7,438 nucleotides of DNA from Gammaproteobacteria bacterium (GTDB lineage: Bacteria; Pseudomonadota; Gammaproteobacteria; Pseudomonadales; Azotimanducaceae): NCBI GenBank assembly GCA_028821035.1, contig JAPPHP010000433.1, positions 1 to 7,438 of the forward strand, read 5' to 3'. Both the position numbers and the translations under genes were made by a program. Positions within the stretch are counted from its first letter, which is position 1. Every line of letters begins with the position of its first letter. Shown here piece after piece: positions 6,117 through 7,438 of this stretch. A model generated the notes under the pieces. The model was not told the DNA's origin, did no database searches, and worked only from the letters and a program-made list of their open reading frames with translations.

Positions 6117-7015
6117 CCGGCGCGACGGGGATCGTCGGGCAGTTCGTCGTTGGCCGGTTGCTGCGGGAAGGATGTCGGGTCGCTGCCCTCGCCCGCGCCG
6201 GGACGGACCGGAGCATATGTCCCGGAGACGTCGAGTGGATCGGCGGTGACCTTGGCGACCAGGCGGCGCTCGACGCGCTGGTCGGCGGCGCGGACGGGCT
6301 CGTTCACTGCGCCTTCCAGCACCTCCCCGGACGCTACCGGGGCGGCGAGGGGGATGACGTACCCGGTTTCTGGCGCATCAACCTGGGGGGCACGATCGAC
6401 CTCCTGGAAGCGGCGGCCGGGGCCGGGGTCGCGCGCACCGTGCTGATGTCCAGCCGCGCCGTGTTCGGCCTCCCGGTCGAAGGCCCGATCGGCGATGCGC
6501 ATAGAACCGCGGCCACCACGCATTACGGCGCCATGAAGGCCGCCACCGAGGCCCTCGCCGGCGTTTACCGGGACGTGGTGGCGCTACGGCCCACGGGGGT
6601 CTACGGCGTCGTACGGCCACTCACCCGCACGAAGTGGCTCGGGCTCGCGGAAGACGTCGCCGCCGGACGCCCGGTCGGCGTGAGCCGCTCCGGGACGGAA
6701 GTCCACGGGGAGGATGTCGCCGACGCGGCCTGGCGGCTGCTCACCGCTCCCTCGGCCACGGTCGCCGGGCGCGTCTTCAACTGTTCGGACATTGCGGTCG
6801 AAACGCGTGTCATCGTCCACCGCATGCGGGCCGCCCTGGGCCGGCCCGGGCCCCTGCCGGCGGCCGCTCTGCCCGCAGGCAACGTGCTCCGGTGCGACGG
6901 GCTGCACGCCCTCGGGTGGCGTCCGGGCGGCGACGCGCGGCTGCAGGAGGAGATCGACGCGCTGTGTGCGCTGGTGCGCGAACGCGGGGCGGGGCCCGTC
7001 AGCGACGGTCGATGA
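6101..7015 (+). CDS. sqdC: NAD(P)-dependent epimerase/reductase-type SDR, probable SqdC
   Basis: This is a 304-residue extended short-chain dehydrogenase. MRVAVTGATGIVG carries the dinucleotide-binding GxxGxxG (7-13). LVHCAFQHLP follows at the strand-4 position, then the catalytic block MSSRAVFG (116-123, Ser S117/S118) and YGAMK (Y142, K146). VALRPTGVYG and the C-terminal EVHGEDVADAAWRLL segment are typical of sugar-nucleotide epimerase relatives. The substrate cannot be deduced. As third gene after sqdB and the GT8 gene it matches sqdC of R. sphaeroides, whose loss was reported to cause build-up of sulfoquinovosyl-dihydroxyacetone, suggesting a redox or specificity role in sulfolipid assembly. 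ATG 6101 gives the standard N-terminus and overlaps the sqdD end by 16 bases, so translation is probably coupled. Its 3' end overlaps the convergent EthD gene by 17 bases. SDR family is certain; the sqdC name rests on synteny. Confidence 0.8.
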   Translation: MRVAVTGATGIVGQFVVGRLLREGCRVAALARAGTDRSICPGDVEWIGGDLGDQAALDALVGGADGLVHCAFQHLPGRYRGGEGDDVPGFWRINLGGTIDLLEAAAGAGVARTVLMSSRAVFGLPVEGPIGDAHRTAATTHYGAMKAATEALAGVYRDVVALRPTGVYGVVRPLTRTKWLGLAEDVAAGRPVGVSRSGTEVHGEDVADAAWRLLTAPSATVAGRVFNCSDIAVETRVIVHRMRAALGRPGPLPAAALPAGNVLRCDGLHALGWRPGGDARLQEEIDALCALVRERGAGPVSDGR

Positions 7016-7438
7016 TCGTGTGCTCCTTCCCGAAGAAGATCGTCGAGCGCTCCATGTCGATGAAGTGGTGCTCGTCCTCGACGAAGGCGGCCCCCGCCCG
7101 TCTCGCCTCCTCGGTGCCGGGCGCCCTGCCGCGGTCGGACCACGCCTCCGCGTGCCCCAGGTAGGGCTCCACCGCGGTACCGCGCGCCTCCCGGACGCGT
7201 TCGTTCATGGGAGTATCGGCACGATGCACCTGGCGGTAGCAGAGGGTGCCCGTGGCCTCGGCGTGTGACCGCACGATCGGGCCGTGGTGCGTGAGCCAGT
7301 AGTGCCGGGCTTCCGCCTCGGTGAGCGACGCCTTGTGCCGCAAGGGGTAGAACACGCGTACCACGTTGCTCTTCACCCGGGCCACGACGTTCTCGGGAGA
7401 CGGATTCACCTGCGGATACTCGTACGCGAACCAGATCG
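6999..7438 (-). CDS. EthD-domain protein (N-terminal part beyond window edge)
   Basis: The minus frame is open from the right edge to TGA at 6999-7001, so 145 complete C-terminal residues are visible. It contains a dimeric alpha/beta-barrel EthD-type domain: VVRVFYPLRHKASLTEAEARHYWLTHHGPIV, with the family HYW...HHGP signature, then EAWSD and a late FVEDEHHFIDMERS segment. EthD-like proteins are small ferredoxin-fold proteins, some linked to ether or polyketide oxidation or decarboxylation, and most have no proven role. A GTG at 7409 could start a single-domain version of 136 residues. However, coding continues upstream in frame (WFAYEYPQ...), suggesting a longer, perhaps two-domain protein whose first domain is cut off. 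It converges on sqdC with a 17-base overlap and is not evidently part of the sulfolipid unit. Confidence 0.8.
   Translation of the reverse strand, partial: IWFAYEYPQVNPSPENVVARVKSNVVRVFYPLRHKASLTEAEARHYWLTHHGPIVRSHAEATGTLCYRQVHRADTPMNERVREARGTAVEPYLGHAEAWSDRGRAPGTEEARRAGAAFVEDEHHFIDMERSTIFFGKEHTIIDRR

Overview
The window is very GC-rich (roughly 70% by eye) bacterial chromosome, densely coded, with no RNA genes, mobile elements or CRISPR seen. Codon third positions are strongly G/C, which creates long spurious open frames on the opposite strands. Taxonomy cannot be fixed from the sequence. The sulfolipid gene order sqdB-sqdD-sqdC resembles the arrangement known from Rhodobacter sphaeroides, and the RDD protein looks proteobacterial, so a high-GC proteobacterium or an uncultivated environmental relative is a reasonable guess.

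Layout. (1) Bases 1-1938, minus strand: malate synthase G, the glyoxylate-cycle enzyme, missing only its C-terminal end at the left window edge. (2) Bases 1939-2112: a 174-base divergent intergenic region with a perfect 10-bp inverted repeat just upstream of the malate synthase start. (3) Bases 2113-3585, plus: a thiolase-like protein of the TLP1/SCP2-thiolase-like kind, lacking the usual thiolase catalytic motifs. It is followed after one base by (4) a small RDD-family membrane protein (3587-4024). (5) Bases 4025-4102: a short gap with a GC-rich stem-loop and a -10-like hexamer. (6) Bases 4103-7015, plus: a tightly packed three-gene unit of UDP-sulfoquinovose synthase (SqdB), a glycogenin-like GT8 glycosyltransferase (SqdD-like) and an NAD(P)-dependent epimerase/reductase-type SDR (SqdC-like). 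(7) Bases 6999-7438, minus: the C-terminal part of an EthD-domain protein, converging on and overlapping the end of the SDR gene.

How the genes work together. The 4103-7015 cluster is the main system. SqdB would make UDP-sulfoquinovose from UDP-glucose and sulfite. The GT8 enzyme is the likely transferase of sulfoquinovose to a lipid or glycerol-type acceptor, and the SDR is a probable accessory redox or specificity factor. Together they point to sulfoquinovosyl lipid (SQDG or a related sulfoglycolipid) biosynthesis. No sqdA-type acyltransferase and no SqdX-type GT4 transferase lies in the window. Malate synthase and the thiolase-like protein are both connected to acetyl-CoA/acyl-CoA chemistry and are divergently arranged, but a functional link between them is only a guess.
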